Positions 1-9,793 of a stretch of DNA of 64,000 bases are shown here, piece by piece; the first letter of the stretch is position 1, and every line of letters begins with the position of its first letter. The notes beneath the pieces were generated by a model. The model ran no database searches, was not told the origin of the DNA, and was given only the letters and a program-made list of their open reading frames with translations. The position numbers and the translations under genes are program-made. The stretch spans positions 35,149 through 99,148 of the forward strand of contig NZ_JAENHM010000074.1 in NCBI RefSeq assembly GCF_016595245.1. The letters are read 5' to 3'. The DNA comes from Azospirillum endophyticum (GTDB lineage Bacteria; Pseudomonadota; Alphaproteobacteria; Azospirillales; Azospirillaceae).

Positions 1-752
<752 letters not shown>

Positions 753-786
753 GCACATCCACACGCTACAGTCCGGGAAACGCCCA

Positions 787-2286
<1,500 letters not shown>

Positions 2287-2296
2287 GGCAGAAGTG

Positions 2297-2319
2297 GGGC
2301 CGGATGGCATGTCCGGCCC
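2297..2319 (+). terminator. Stem-loop after mmsA
   Basis: An 8-bp perfect stem (GGGCCGGA paired with TCCGGCCC) with a 7-base loop begins 10 bases after the mmsA stop. No U-run follows, so it could act as a Rho-assisted terminator or as a 3'-end stabiliser. It also lies downstream of the truncated ccdB remnant on the other strand. Confidence 0.45.
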
Positions 2320-2366
2320 TCACTCCAACGATGATGATTGGCGAATCCTCCGACAACAGGCCAAGC

Positions 2367-2393
2367 CGGCCGGTAAACGTCGAACCTCGCCAT
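2367..2393 (-). pseudogene. ccdB: Truncated CcdB toxin remnant
   Basis: The start codon overlaps the ccdA stop by one base (TGATG), the usual coupled arrangement of ccdA and ccdB. The first residues read MARFDVYRP, which match the N-terminus of alphaproteobacterial CcdB proteins (MARFDVYR). After that the frame continues as unrelated sequence (PAWPVVGGFANHH) and runs antisense into the end of mmsA. CcdB is a gyrase poison of about 100 residues, so only about 8 residues survive here and no active toxin can be made. Similarity is judged from memory of the family. Confidence 0.65.
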
Positions 2394-2647
2394 CAATAGG
2401 GCCGATGCTTCGCCAGCGGCAGGCCATGCGCCTCGACATAGGCGTTGGAGGAGGCGATGGCCTCGCGGTTCTCTTCCAGCCACTGCTTGTCGCGCAGTTC
2501 GGCGATCTGCTCCGCCAAGCCACGTTCGCAAGCCCGGGAGACATTGACGCCCAGCGCCTTCGCCTGCTCCAACAGGTCGCTGTTGAGGCTGACGTTGGTC
2601 GCCCGTTTCGGGGCGGACGCATCGAACGGTAGCCGCGGAACGGGCAT
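2393..2647 (-). CDS. ccdA: CcdA-type antitoxin, orphaned
   Basis: The predicted antitoxin has 84 residues. The segment RATNVSLNSDLLEQAKALGVN is the ribbon-helix-helix DNA-binding part of CcdA. The C-terminal half (ERGLAEQIAELRDKQWLEENREAI) matches the toxin-binding tail of the family. I chose the start at 2647 because GGGAGGGA lies 3 bases upstream; an in-frame start at 2689 would add 14 residues that do not belong to the family. CcdA normally neutralises CcdB and represses its own operon. Here ccdB is reduced to a few codons, so this antitoxin is orphaned. It may persist as an anti-addiction module against plasmid-borne CcdB or simply be decaying. Confidence 0.85.
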   Translation of the reverse strand: MPVPRLPFDASAPKRATNVSLNSDLLEQAKALGVNVSRACERGLAEQIAELRDKQWLEENREAIASSNAYVEAHGLPLAKHRPY

Positions 2648-2704
2648 CGGTCCCTCCCCTTTCACCCCAAGGCAATCGCATATGAGCATTGCATTCTTTT
2701 GAAA

Positions 2705-2835
2705 AGACTTTCGTCATCCCCGCGAAGGAGCCTGTGAAGAAATCGAACTTATATGAGAAAGCCCTGATCTGACAGGCGTGCACATCTCCTACTCGTCATC
2801 CCCGCGGAGGCGGGGAACCAGGATTTCCAACACAA
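2705..2835. repeat. Dispersed repeat, family 2, copy at left end
   Basis: This stretch has a near copy at 63725-63835. Shared landmarks are GTCATCCCCGCGAAGGAG, then ATGAGAAAGCCC, then CAGGCGTGCACATCTCC, then ACTCGTCATCCCCGCGGAGG, in the same order and spacing. It lies in the non-coding stretch upstream of ccdA. The repeat unit is non-coding as far as I can see. Confidence 0.8.
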
Positions 2836-2881
2836 GTGCTTGTGAAGACTGGATTCCCGCCTTCGCGGGAATGACGGCCGA
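2794..2881. repeat. Long inverted repeat of REP type
   Basis: The left arm CGTCATCCCCGCGGAGGCGG and the right arm CCGCCTTCGCGGGAATGACG are near-complementary and flank about 45 bases, so a transcript could fold into a long hairpin. The GTCATTCCCGCG-AAGGCGGG palindrome is widespread between genes of proteobacteria. No gene was found inside. Confidence 0.7.
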
Positions 2882-2937
2882 GGGACGCGCACGATGCGAT
2901 CCAACGCGACGTGGTTCGAACTTGGGGCTTCTCTCAG

Positions 2938-2985
2938 TGAGTGACTGATTTTTTCACAGGCTCCTTCGCGGGGATGACGGGTTTC
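2938..2985 (-). repeat. Inverted partial copy of the family 2 repeat
   Basis: Read on the minus strand this repeats GTCATCCCCGCGAAGGAGCC followed by TGTGAAAAAATC, matching 2712-2743 in opposite orientation. The two copies bracket about 200 bases between ccdA and the NIT-ANTAR gene. Confidence 0.7.
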
Positions 2986-3025
2986 CTTGTAAAGAACATC
3001 ATATTCATGTGCGACAGCCCCCTCT

Positions 3026-4345
3026 TCACCCTCCCCCGGCCGTGACGCCGCGGAGGATGTCGGACATGCTGAGGATCGCCTCCGCCACCTCGATGATCCG
3101 CTTGTTCTGGTTCATCGCGGTCTTGCGGATCAGCTTGTAGGCCTCCTCCTCCGACAGGTTGCGGGTGGACATCAGCAGGCCCTTGGCACGGTCGATCACC
3201 TTGCGCTCGTTGAGCGCCGCCTTCGCCGTCTCCAGTTCCAGGCTGACGTCGCGCAGCCGCTGGGACTGGGCCTGCATGACGTCGAGGACCGAGCGCATCA
3301 GCTTCGGCCGCAGCCCGTCGGGGGCGTAGAGGCCGGCGCCCTCCTGGCCGGCGAGCGCCGGATCGGCATCGACCAGCAGCATGGCGACCGGCATCACCGC
3401 GTCGGGACCGCTTCCGTCGGCCCGCTCCAGGTCGGCGCGGGCCTGGGCCAGCTTGGCCTCGCACAGCCGGCGCAGATCCTCGGTCAGCCGGTCCTCCACC
3501 GTCTTCAACAGCTCGATGCGGCGGGTCGCCTGCTCGAACCAGACCTCGGGCGTGATGCCCGACAGCTCGCCATGGCGGGCATCGGCGCCAAGGGCCACCG
3601 CCCGCATCCGCTCCACCTCCGCCACCGCCGGGTCGGCCAGGGCGGTGCGGAAGGCGGCGGCATGGGCCGGGTCGGCGAATTCCGCGAAGATGCGGAAGGC
3701 GCGGTTCTGGGCGTCGATCAGGTGGGCGAGCCGCCCATGCTCCACCCCGTCGAAGCGGCCGCGCGAGAAGCCGGCGCTGGCGGTCGCCCGCTCCTGCCCG
3801 GCGAATTCCTTGCCCTGCACCATGTTGAACAGGGCGACCAGCGCGCGGGAGATCGCCGGGTCGGCGGCGATGTCGGCCGCCTCGAACACCACGGACAGCA
3901 GATGGCCGACGACGTCGGTGAAGGCCTTCACCGAATCCTGCGGCACCAGCGCCAGCGACGACACCTGCTCGCGCAGGACCGGCAGCCCGTCCAGCGCATG
4001 GAGCGCGATGGCCACCCGGTTGTAGAACTGCGCGCCCGAACTGAGGCGGTCGAGCTGCTCGTCCACGAGGCCGAGCCGGCTGCGCAGCACCGCCTCCAGC
4101 GCCTTGGCATCGCCCTGCCAGCGGGCACGGTCCGCGGCGAAGCGGCTGCCGCTGGACCCCAGATAGATCGAGGAGGCGCCGCGCTCCTTCTGCAGGGCAT
4201 GGATCAGGGCGCTGAGATCGCGGACCAGGGCGCTGACCGCCAGAAGCTGTTCGACGTCGCGGATGCGGCACAGCCTGGCCGCGCGCAGGAACCGCGCCGC
4301 GGCGGCGCCCGTCCCTTTTCCCCTGGTCTCACGCTCCGTATCCAT
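3026..4345 (-). CDS. NIT-ANTAR nitrate/nitrite-responsive antiterminator
   Basis: The protein has 439 residues. Residues about 45-290 form a NIT domain, the all-helical nitrate/nitrite sensor (LIHALQKERGASSIYLGSSG is the typical opening helix). Residues about 370-425 form an ANTAR RNA-binding domain (LNERKVIDRAKGLLMSTRNLSEEEAYKLIR). This architecture is that of Klebsiella NasR, which binds leader RNA of the nitrate-assimilation operon and prevents termination when nitrate or nitrite is present. No nas, nir or nrt gene lies in this window, so its target RNA must be elsewhere. There is no membrane segment, so it should be cytoplasmic. I keep the start at 4345 because GERET-rich residues precede the first helix without an obvious better start. 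Confidence 0.88.
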   Translation of the reverse strand: MDTERETRGKGTGAAAARFLRAARLCRIRDVEQLLAVSALVRDLSALIHALQKERGASSIYLGSSGSRFAADRARWQGDAKALEAVLRSRLGLVDEQLDRLSSGAQFYNRVAIALHALDGLPVLREQVSSLALVPQDSVKAFTDVVGHLLSVVFEAADIAADPAISRALVALFNMVQGKEFAGQERATASAGFSRGRFDGVEHGRLAHLIDAQNRAFRIFAEFADPAHAAAFRTALADPAVAEVERMRAVALGADARHGELSGITPEVWFEQATRRIELLKTVEDRLTEDLRRLCEAKLAQARADLERADGSGPDAVMPVAMLLVDADPALAGQEGAGLYAPDGLRPKLMRSVLDVMQAQSQRLRDVSLELETAKAALNERKVIDRAKGLLMSTRNLSEEEAYKLIRKTAMNQNKRIIEVAEAILSMSDILRGVTAGGG

Positions 4346-4579
4346 GCGGCCTGTTCCCCCGACGACACCCTATCCCACGGCCCTGTACGCAATGGATATG
4401 CCAGCGGGAGGCATGGCATTCGCAGGCAGCGTCGGCTGACCAGCGTTCGCGCAACTGCCCAGGAATGCAGCGTCAATGCCACAAATTTGGGCGCCTGAAT
4501 GGCGCGATGATGTGCAGTGCAACATCGGCGGCCGGGCGCTGTTGTGGGATCAGCCGTCCCCTGTTCCGGAGTCGCTGCC

Positions 4580-4768
4580 ATGATGACCAAGAACCCCTTC
4601 ATGAGCGCGTGGTTGTCCTGGGCCAACCGCGCCGCCGGCATGTGGACGACCGCGGCGATGTCGGCGGCCAAGCGCAACCAGTCGGCGGCGCTGAAGGCCA
4701 TGATGACGCCGCCGAAGTCCGGACAGGCGAAGGACAAGCCGAAACGGAAAGGCAAGCCGGCCCGCTGA
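4580..4768 (+). CDS. Small basic protein of unknown function
   Basis: This possible 62-residue protein starts MMTKNPFMSAWLSWANRAAG. It has an amphipathic Ala/Trp/Met-rich first half and a very basic tail (AKDKPKRKGKPAR). The composition suggests a small DNA-, PHA-granule- or membrane-associated protein, but I do not recognise a family. The in-frame ATG at 4517 would add 21 residues of low plausibility. The 234 bases upstream (4346-4579) hold no other gene and should contain its promoter and that of the divergent NIT-ANTAR gene. Confidence 0.55.
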   Translation: MMTKNPFMSAWLSWANRAAGMWTTAAMSAAKRNQSAALKAMMTPPKSGQAKDKPKRKGKPAR

Positions 4769-4887
4769 GCCGCGGGATACCGGCCGGCCAAGTGGCGGCT
4801 TTGCCGCAGCCATGGCTTGACGGTGCGCGGAGGGAGTGGCCAAATCGACGCCCTTCCGTTTCACGCGCAACCGTCGAGACACGTCCC

Positions 4888-6102
4888 ATGACCTCCGTTC
4901 GCATGCCCTCGTCGCGGCCGCCGTCGCGCTGGGCGAACCTGTTCACCGACCGGCCCGTCACCTGCATCGAGGATCTGCGGCAGCTGGCGGAATGGCGCGT
5001 GCCGCGGATGTTCTACGACTATGCCGATTCCGGCTCCTACACCGAGTCGACCTATCGCGCCAACGAGTCCGACTTCGGCCGGATCAAGCTGCGCCAGCGC
5101 GTGGCGGTGGACATGACCAACCGGACGCTGGCCAGCAGCATGGTCGGCCAGCCGGTGGCGATGCCGGTGGCGCTGGCCCCGACCGGCCTGACCGGCATGC
5201 AGCATGCCGACGGCGAGATCCTGGCCGCCCGCGCGGCCGCCAAGGCCGGCGTTCCCTTCACCCTGTCGACGATGAGCATCTGCTCGATCGAGGACGTGGC
5301 GGAGAACACCGACAAGCCCTTCTGGTTCCAGCTCTACGTCATGCGCGACCGCGCCTTCATCGACAAGCTGATCGACCGGGCCAAGGCGGCGGGCTGCTCG
5401 GCGCTGGTGCTGACGCTGGACCTCCAGATCCTCGGCCAGCGCCACAAGGACATCAAGAACGGGCTGTCGACCCCGCCGAAGCTGACCATCGGCAACATCC
5501 TGGACATGGCGACCAAGCCGCGCTGGTCGATCAACATGCTGCGCACCCAGCGCCGCACCTTCCGCAACATCGTCGGCCACGCCACCGGCGTCAGCAACCT
5601 GTCGTCGCTGTCCTCCTGGACGGCGGAGCAGTTCGACCCGACGCTGAACTGGGACGACGTCCGCCGCATCCGCGACCGCTGGGGCGGCAAGCTGATCCTG
5701 AAGGGCATCCTCGACCCGGAGGACGCGGTGATGGCGGCCGACACCGGAGCCGACGCGCTGATCGTCTCCAACCATGGCGGCCGGCAGCTCGACGGCGCCG
5801 TTTCCTCCATCTCGGCCCTGCCGGCCATCGTCGAGGCGGTGGGCGACCGCATCGAGGTGCTGATGGACGGCGGCATCCGCTCCGGCCAGGACGTGGTCAA
5901 GGCTCTGGCGCTGGGCGCCAAGGGCATTTTCATCGGCCGCGCCTTCCTCTATGGGCTGGGCGCCGGCGGCGAAGCCGGCGTGTCCCAGTGCCTGGAGATC
6001 ATCCGCAAGGAGATGGACGTGACCATGGCGATGTGCGGGTTGCGCGACATCAAGACCGTCACATCCAACATCCTAGCCGGGAAGCCTGACTTCAGGGTGT
6101 GA
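4888..6102 (+). CDS. lldD: FMN-dependent L-lactate/2-hydroxy-acid dehydrogenase
   Basis: The 404-residue protein belongs to the alpha-hydroxy-acid oxidase/dehydrogenase family (LldD, glycolate oxidase, mandelate dehydrogenase), which passes electrons from a 2-hydroxy acid via FMN to quinone or cytochrome. Evidence includes FYDYADSGSYTE, ALAPTGLTGMQHADGE, the substrate-binding FWFQLYVMRDR, and the active-site SNHGGRQLDGA with catalytic His at about 296. DGGIRSGQDVVKALALGAKG is the FMN phosphate site. LldD is usually about 396 residues. The upstream open frame back to 4465 lacks family features, so I use the ATG at 4888. No lactate permease or regulator lies beside it, so the substrate remains open. 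Confidence 0.9.
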   Translation: MTSVRMPSSRPPSRWANLFTDRPVTCIEDLRQLAEWRVPRMFYDYADSGSYTESTYRANESDFGRIKLRQRVAVDMTNRTLASSMVGQPVAMPVALAPTGLTGMQHADGEILAARAAAKAGVPFTLSTMSICSIEDVAENTDKPFWFQLYVMRDRAFIDKLIDRAKAAGCSALVLTLDLQILGQRHKDIKNGLSTPPKLTIGNILDMATKPRWSINMLRTQRRTFRNIVGHATGVSNLSSLSSWTAEQFDPTLNWDDVRRIRDRWGGKLILKGILDPEDAVMAADTGADALIVSNHGGRQLDGAVSSISALPAIVEAVGDRIEVLMDGGIRSGQDVVKALALGAKGIFIGRAFLYGLGAGGEAGVSQCLEIIRKEMDVTMAMCGLRDIKTVTSNILAGKPDFRV

Positions 6103-6179
6103 CCGGGACCGGGGCCTCCTGTTCGAAGCGATGGAACAGCGTGGAACAGGAATCCGGGTGATGTTCCATCCCGCCCGGC

Positions 6180-6890
6180 CTACCGGCGCCGGGAGAACGG
6201 ACCGTCGGCGCGGCGGCTGACCGGTCCGGCGGCGAGGCTGGGGAAGGGATCGTCGGGGTTGAAGGTCCAGGGGAAGACGCCCTTCGGGCCTTCCGTTTCC
6301 GGGTGGGCGACGATGGCGGCGATGACGGCCGGATCGGGCGGCGTGCGCTCGCGCAACGCGCCGGGGATGTCGTCGTCGAGTTCCGGAACGGTGACGGCGG
6401 GCGGATCCTCGGGCCGGGGAGATCGAGGACGGGGCGGCTGCGCGTCGAGCGGTCGCCCGGCGTCCGGGATGCTCCGGGGAGCGTTCCGCGTGGCATCGAG
6501 GCCGGGGAACAGGCCGAGCCGCTCGGCCAGCCAGCGCACCGTCGCCGAATCGCCGGCGGCGACCAGCCGCTCGATCTGCTCGGCCACCAGGATGCGCAGC
6601 GAGGACAGCCGCAGTTCGGCCTCGCGGTTCAACGCCTCGCGCTCCCACCAGACCCGGATGCGGAAGTCCTTGGAACCGTAATAGGCCCGCCACAGCGTGG
6701 TGCGGCCGCAGCCCATGGCGCGGGAGACGGACAGGAAGCTGCTGCCGCGGGCCAGCATGCCGGCGGCCATCACCCATTGCTCCTCATGGAACTGGGAGCC
6801 GGGAACCAGCGAGCCTTCGGTGGGCGCCGGCGGCTCCTCCGCCCAGCAGGGGAAATGGTCGTCCTTGAGGGTCCGGGTGTCGATGGGCAT
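6180..6890 (-). CDS. Helix-turn-helix protein with Pro-rich tail, function unknown
   Basis: The protein is about 236 residues from the ATG at 6890; an alternative in-frame start at 6926 adds 12. Residues about 35-75 (QWVMAAGMLARGSSFLSVSRAMGCGRTTLWRAYYGS) look like a resolvase/homeodomain-type HTH. A helical segment with SLRILVAEQIERLVAAGD follows. The last 110 residues are Pro/Arg-rich and probably disordered. The pattern resembles small terminase-like or transposase-associated HTH proteins, but no phage or transposon gene is adjacent. The upstream 190 bases are noticeably A+T-richer than the surroundings. Family and role are unknown. Confidence 0.65.
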   Translation of the reverse strand: MPIDTRTLKDDHFPCWAEEPPAPTEGSLVPGSQFHEEQWVMAAGMLARGSSFLSVSRAMGCGRTTLWRAYYGSKDFRIRVWWEREALNREAELRLSSLRILVAEQIERLVAAGDSATVRWLAERLGLFPGLDATRNAPRSIPDAGRPLDAQPPRPRSPRPEDPPAVTVPELDDDIPGALRERTPPDPAVIAAIVAHPETEGPKGVFPWTFNPDDPFPSLAAGPVSRRADGPFSRRR

Positions 6891-7081
6891 GGTCGGAACT
6901 CCGCGGCTGGAAAATGACGCGGGCATGTTATAGGAATTTTTTCTGATTCAACTGCTTTTTTACTTATTTCGGTTTTGGCCGTGGAGGCCCGGGCCTTTCG
7001 CCGGTCATCGCGCCCCCTCTGCCCCTCCATGCCGCCCCTGCTTGAGCAGCCGGAAAGGGGCGATGAGGACCGCAGGCCCGG

Positions 7082-7651
7082 TCAGGCAAACAGGCCGAGA
7101 TGATCGGCCAGGATCGAACTCCCAAGCGCGATCAGCGCCAGCCCGCCGAGCACCTCCACGGTCTTGCCCAGACGGTGCCCGACGGCACGGCCGATCAGCA
7201 TGCCGATGGTGGTCATGACGAAGGTGGCGAAGCCGATCGACAGGGCGATGGTGACGATGTCGGACCCGAGGAAAGCCAGGGAGACCCCGACCGCCGCCGC
7301 ATCGATGCTGGTGCCGACCGCCGTGGCGACCAGCGTCCACGGGCTCGCGCGCCGCGCCCGCTGCTCCGCATCGCCGCTCTCGGGCTGGAAGCCTTCCCAG
7401 ACCATCTTGCCGCCGACCAGGGACAGCAGCACGAAGGCGATCCAATGATCGACGGCGGCGACATAGCTGGCCGCCGCCAGCCCGAGCGCCCAGCCGACGA
7501 GCGGCGTGATGGCCTCGACCACCCCGAACACCAGTCCGCCCTTCAGGGCGACGGAGACGCTGGGGCGCTGCGACGCCCCCCGTCCGATGGAGGCGGCGAA
7601 GGCGTCGGCCGACATGCTGAGCGAGAGGACCGCAATGGAAAGAGGAGTCAC
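7082..7651 (-). CDS. mntP: Manganese exporter MntP
   Basis: The protein is 189 residues from the GTG at 7651 and has six predicted membrane helices in two repeats of three, the layout of MntP. Each half carries the acidic motif needed for metal movement: SMSADAFAASIGRG near the N-terminus and VGTSIDAAAVGVSLAF in the second half. MntP pumps Mn2+ out of the cytoplasm. In-frame starts upstream would give 259 residues and run through the leader that looks like a riboswitch, so the family-length GTG start is preferred. A yybP-ykoY-like leader lies about 90 bases upstream on the same strand, which supports both the annotation and control by manganese. Confidence 0.9.
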   Translation of the reverse strand: MTPLSIAVLSLSMSADAFAASIGRGASQRPSVSVALKGGLVFGVVEAITPLVGWALGLAAASYVAAVDHWIAFVLLSLVGGKMVWEGFQPESGDAEQRARRASPWTLVATAVGTSIDAAAVGVSLAFLGSDIVTIALSIGFATFVMTTIGMLIGRAVGHRLGKTVEVLGGLALIALGSSILADHLGLFA

Positions 7652-7739
7652 GGAGCGCTTCCTGCCGGGCACATGGATCAGCATGCCCGGAATCCGGCCG
7701 GCACGGATTCCCGGACACACTGGTCTCGCTAGGCAGACG

Positions 7740-7830
7740 ATCGTCCACTGAACGTGCCATGCACTGGAGCCAGCGCAAGAATGTTGACACGTCCCCGGCG
7801 AGGCGCCGGAAGCTACTCCCCAACTGCGGG
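7740..7830 (-). promoter_or_regulatory. yybP-ykoY manganese riboswitch upstream of mntP
   Basis: Read on the minus strand this holds GGGGAGTAGC (7821-7812), a short hairpin CCGGCG-CCT-CGCCGG, then GTCAACATTCTT (7788-7777) and a second stem-loop CTGGC..GTGCATGGC. GGGGAGUAG and GUCAACAU are the two conserved metal-site loops of proteobacterial yybP-ykoY leaders. These leaders bind Mn2+ and switch on mntP expression. The element sits in the mntP leader in the right orientation. Borders are approximate, and no covariance search was run. Confidence 0.8.
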
Positions 7831-7964
7831 CGACCATATATCGGCAGTCACCATGCGTCAACCGCCGGAGCGAACATTTATCTTCACTTCAAGGGCCGCC
7901 ACATCCATCGCTCTATCACGGGAAACTTCAGGTAATTACTGTTGGATGACAAATATTTCATTCT

Positions 7965-7978
7965 ATAGCCTTGGCTAT
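7965..7978 (-). terminator. Weak stem-loop after the glycosyltransferase gene
   Basis: ATAGCC-TT-GGCTAT forms a short hairpin 28 bases past the stop of the minus-strand glycosyltransferase gene, followed on that strand by an A/T-rich run. The stem is short, so this is tentative. Confidence 0.3.
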
Positions 7979-8005
7979 GGATCGCTGCCGCATCCTCACC
8001 GGCGG

Positions 8006-9631
8006 TCACGGGAGAGGTCGGTGCACCGCGACCGCTTCGTCCAGGTAACGCGACAGGGCCGCTGCGGCCTCGGCCGGGTCGGCCCGCCCCGCCCCTCGGC
8101 TCCGGGCTTCGGCGGCGACCGCCGCGAAGGCGGCCGGATCCTCGGCCAGCAGGGCGAGCCGGTCCAAGGCCGCAGCATAGTCGGGCACGACGAAGCGGGG
8201 GCCGATGACGGCGGCCACGTCGCCCGCCGGCAGCGAGACCGGGACGACGCCGGCGGCCAGCGCCGCCGCCGCACTCGCTCCGCCGCCGGTGCGCCGCGGG
8301 TTGACATAGGCGTCCGCCACCCGCAGGAGGGTCGTCATGTCGCTCACGTAGCCCAGAGGAAACAGCCGACCGGCATGCCGAGCCCTGTGCAGGCGCCCGG
8401 CAAGCGCCGCCGCTTCGCCGGCGAAGGCCACCGCGGCCCGCGGCACCCGGTCGATGAGGGCGTCGAGCATGGAAAGGAAGGCGCCATCGGCCTCCTCGTC
8501 CAGCCGGTTGCCGATCACCACGCACAGAAAGGCGTCGTCCGGCAGGCCGAAGCCGGCCCGGCTTTCCGCCCTGGCCGTTGCGGTCCAGTCGGTTGCGATC
8601 TGGGCGGGCGCGGCCTGGACCGGCGGCGGGGTGCCGATCAGCGAAAAGAGGAAGCGGGACGGCCGCCACGAGGCGGCGAGCGGACCGCCGGCCGGCCGGC
8701 TTCCGCCGCCGTAATCCAGCACGATGCCGGCCAGCGACGGCGTGAGGCCACTGGTGGTGGGAATACAGAGGGTGGGACGGGCCGCCGCCAGCAGGTCGGC
8801 GACGACGACCGACCCGCCCAGCGAGACGACCACGTCCGGGTCGTGCCAGTCGACCGCGCGCAGGAACCAGTCGACCTTGTCCCGCGTCAGCGCGCGGCCA
8901 GTCGAGGACAGCATCCGATAGGACCGGCCCTCCGCCTCGATCACCTGCTTGCCGTCGAACGCCGGCTCGATGCTGGCGGCGAAGGACGGCACGAACAGGC
9001 TGTGGAGGTCGGCCGGCATGATGTTGGTGTTGAGAATGACGACGTCCCGCCCACAGCGTTCCTCCAGGACCGTCGCATAGGACAGCAGGTCGCGCGACGG
9101 CTGATGGCGCAGGGAGAGGAACTGGTTGGTCACCAGCATGACCCGCCCGGTGGCCGGGTTGCCCGGCGGGCGGGGCCGGGGATCGATGCCGAGCCGGCGG
9201 CGGATCGCGCCGATCAGGCGGATGTAATACGGAAACAGCCGGTCCTCGAAGAAGCCCGGCCGGCTCGCCGCGTCCATGCGCATCAGGAAGAGTTGGCGGC
9301 CGATGCAGCACTGGATGTGGAGCAGCCTGTCCAAGTCCGATTGCTCGAACTGCGCTTCGACCAGATCGAACAGGTCTTCATAGTGGCGCAGATCGCCGGT
9401 GATCGCGGCCAGCGCCGACAGGCGCAAAACCGGATCGACCTCCTGGACCATCCCGGCCAGCCGCAGGACTGCCTCCGCCCGGCCGGCCGGGAGCGCTTGG
9501 CGGAGCGGCTCCAGCAGCGCCTCGATCGCCCTCAGGTCCGAGCCGCTTTCGACCGGCCGACGCATCGCGGCGGCGAGCGCGTCGACGGCATCCGCGAAAT
9601 CCTCGGCAGATTTCCTGGTGGATACATCCAT
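8006..9631 (-). CDS. Glycosyltransferase-like protein (group 1/GT-B fold)
   Basis: The 541-residue protein has an N-terminal helical part (about 1-130) followed by two Rossmann-like halves. The second half has FPLGYVSDMTTLLRVADAYVNP, then RRTGGGASAAAALAAGVVPVSL and RFVVPDYAAALDRLALLAEDP, the donor-nucleotide side of GT4-like enzymes. Family members transfer sugars during cell-surface glycan or glycoprotein synthesis. The nearest relatives in this arrangement are tandem glycosyltransferases with an extra helical N-terminus. The acceptor and donor cannot be read from sequence. It appears monocistronic; the divergent neighbour is the nucleotidyltransferase gene. The start at 9631 precedes MDVSTRKSAEDF; an open frame continues upstream but looks non-coding. 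Confidence 0.75.
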   Translation of the reverse strand: MDVSTRKSAEDFADAVDALAAAMRRPVESGSDLRAIEALLEPLRQALPAGRAEAVLRLAGMVQEVDPVLRLSALAAITGDLRHYEDLFDLVEAQFEQSDLDRLLHIQCCIGRQLFLMRMDAASRPGFFEDRLFPYYIRLIGAIRRRLGIDPRPRPPGNPATGRVMLVTNQFLSLRHQPSRDLLSYATVLEERCGRDVVILNTNIMPADLHSLFVPSFAASIEPAFDGKQVIEAEGRSYRMLSSTGRALTRDKVDWFLRAVDWHDPDVVVSLGGSVVVADLLAAARPTLCIPTTSGLTPSLAGIVLDYGGGSRPAGGPLAASWRPSRFLFSLIGTPPPVQAAPAQIATDWTATARAESRAGFGLPDDAFLCVVIGNRLDEEADGAFLSMLDALIDRVPRAAVAFAGEAAALAGRLHRARHAGRLFPLGYVSDMTTLLRVADAYVNPRRTGGGASAAAALAAGVVPVSLPAGDVAAVIGPRFVVPDYAAALDRLALLAEDPAAFAAVAAEARSRGAGRADPAEAAAALSRYLDEAVAVHRPLP

Positions 9632-9793
9632 GGCGCGCTCCAGTAAGGCCGGTCGGCCGCACCAAATCAAATTACGCCATGCCAGGCAAGGAGCGGCCGA
9701 ACGGCGGGGGAAAACCTCTCCCCGCAACGCTTCCCGCCCTGCCCTGTTGTACCGGGACGACGTGCTGCATCGGCATGCAACGGGGAGTGGTCC

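Larger units (their letters stand above)
7652..8005. other. Intergenic region between mntP leader and glycosyltransferase
   Basis: Besides the riboswitch, the stretch 7862-7990 is distinctly A+T-rich for this genome and has no gene I can support. It probably contains the mntP promoter. It includes the small inverted repeat ATAGCC-TT-GGCTAT at 7965-7978, which could end the glycosyltransferase transcript. Confidence 0.5.
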
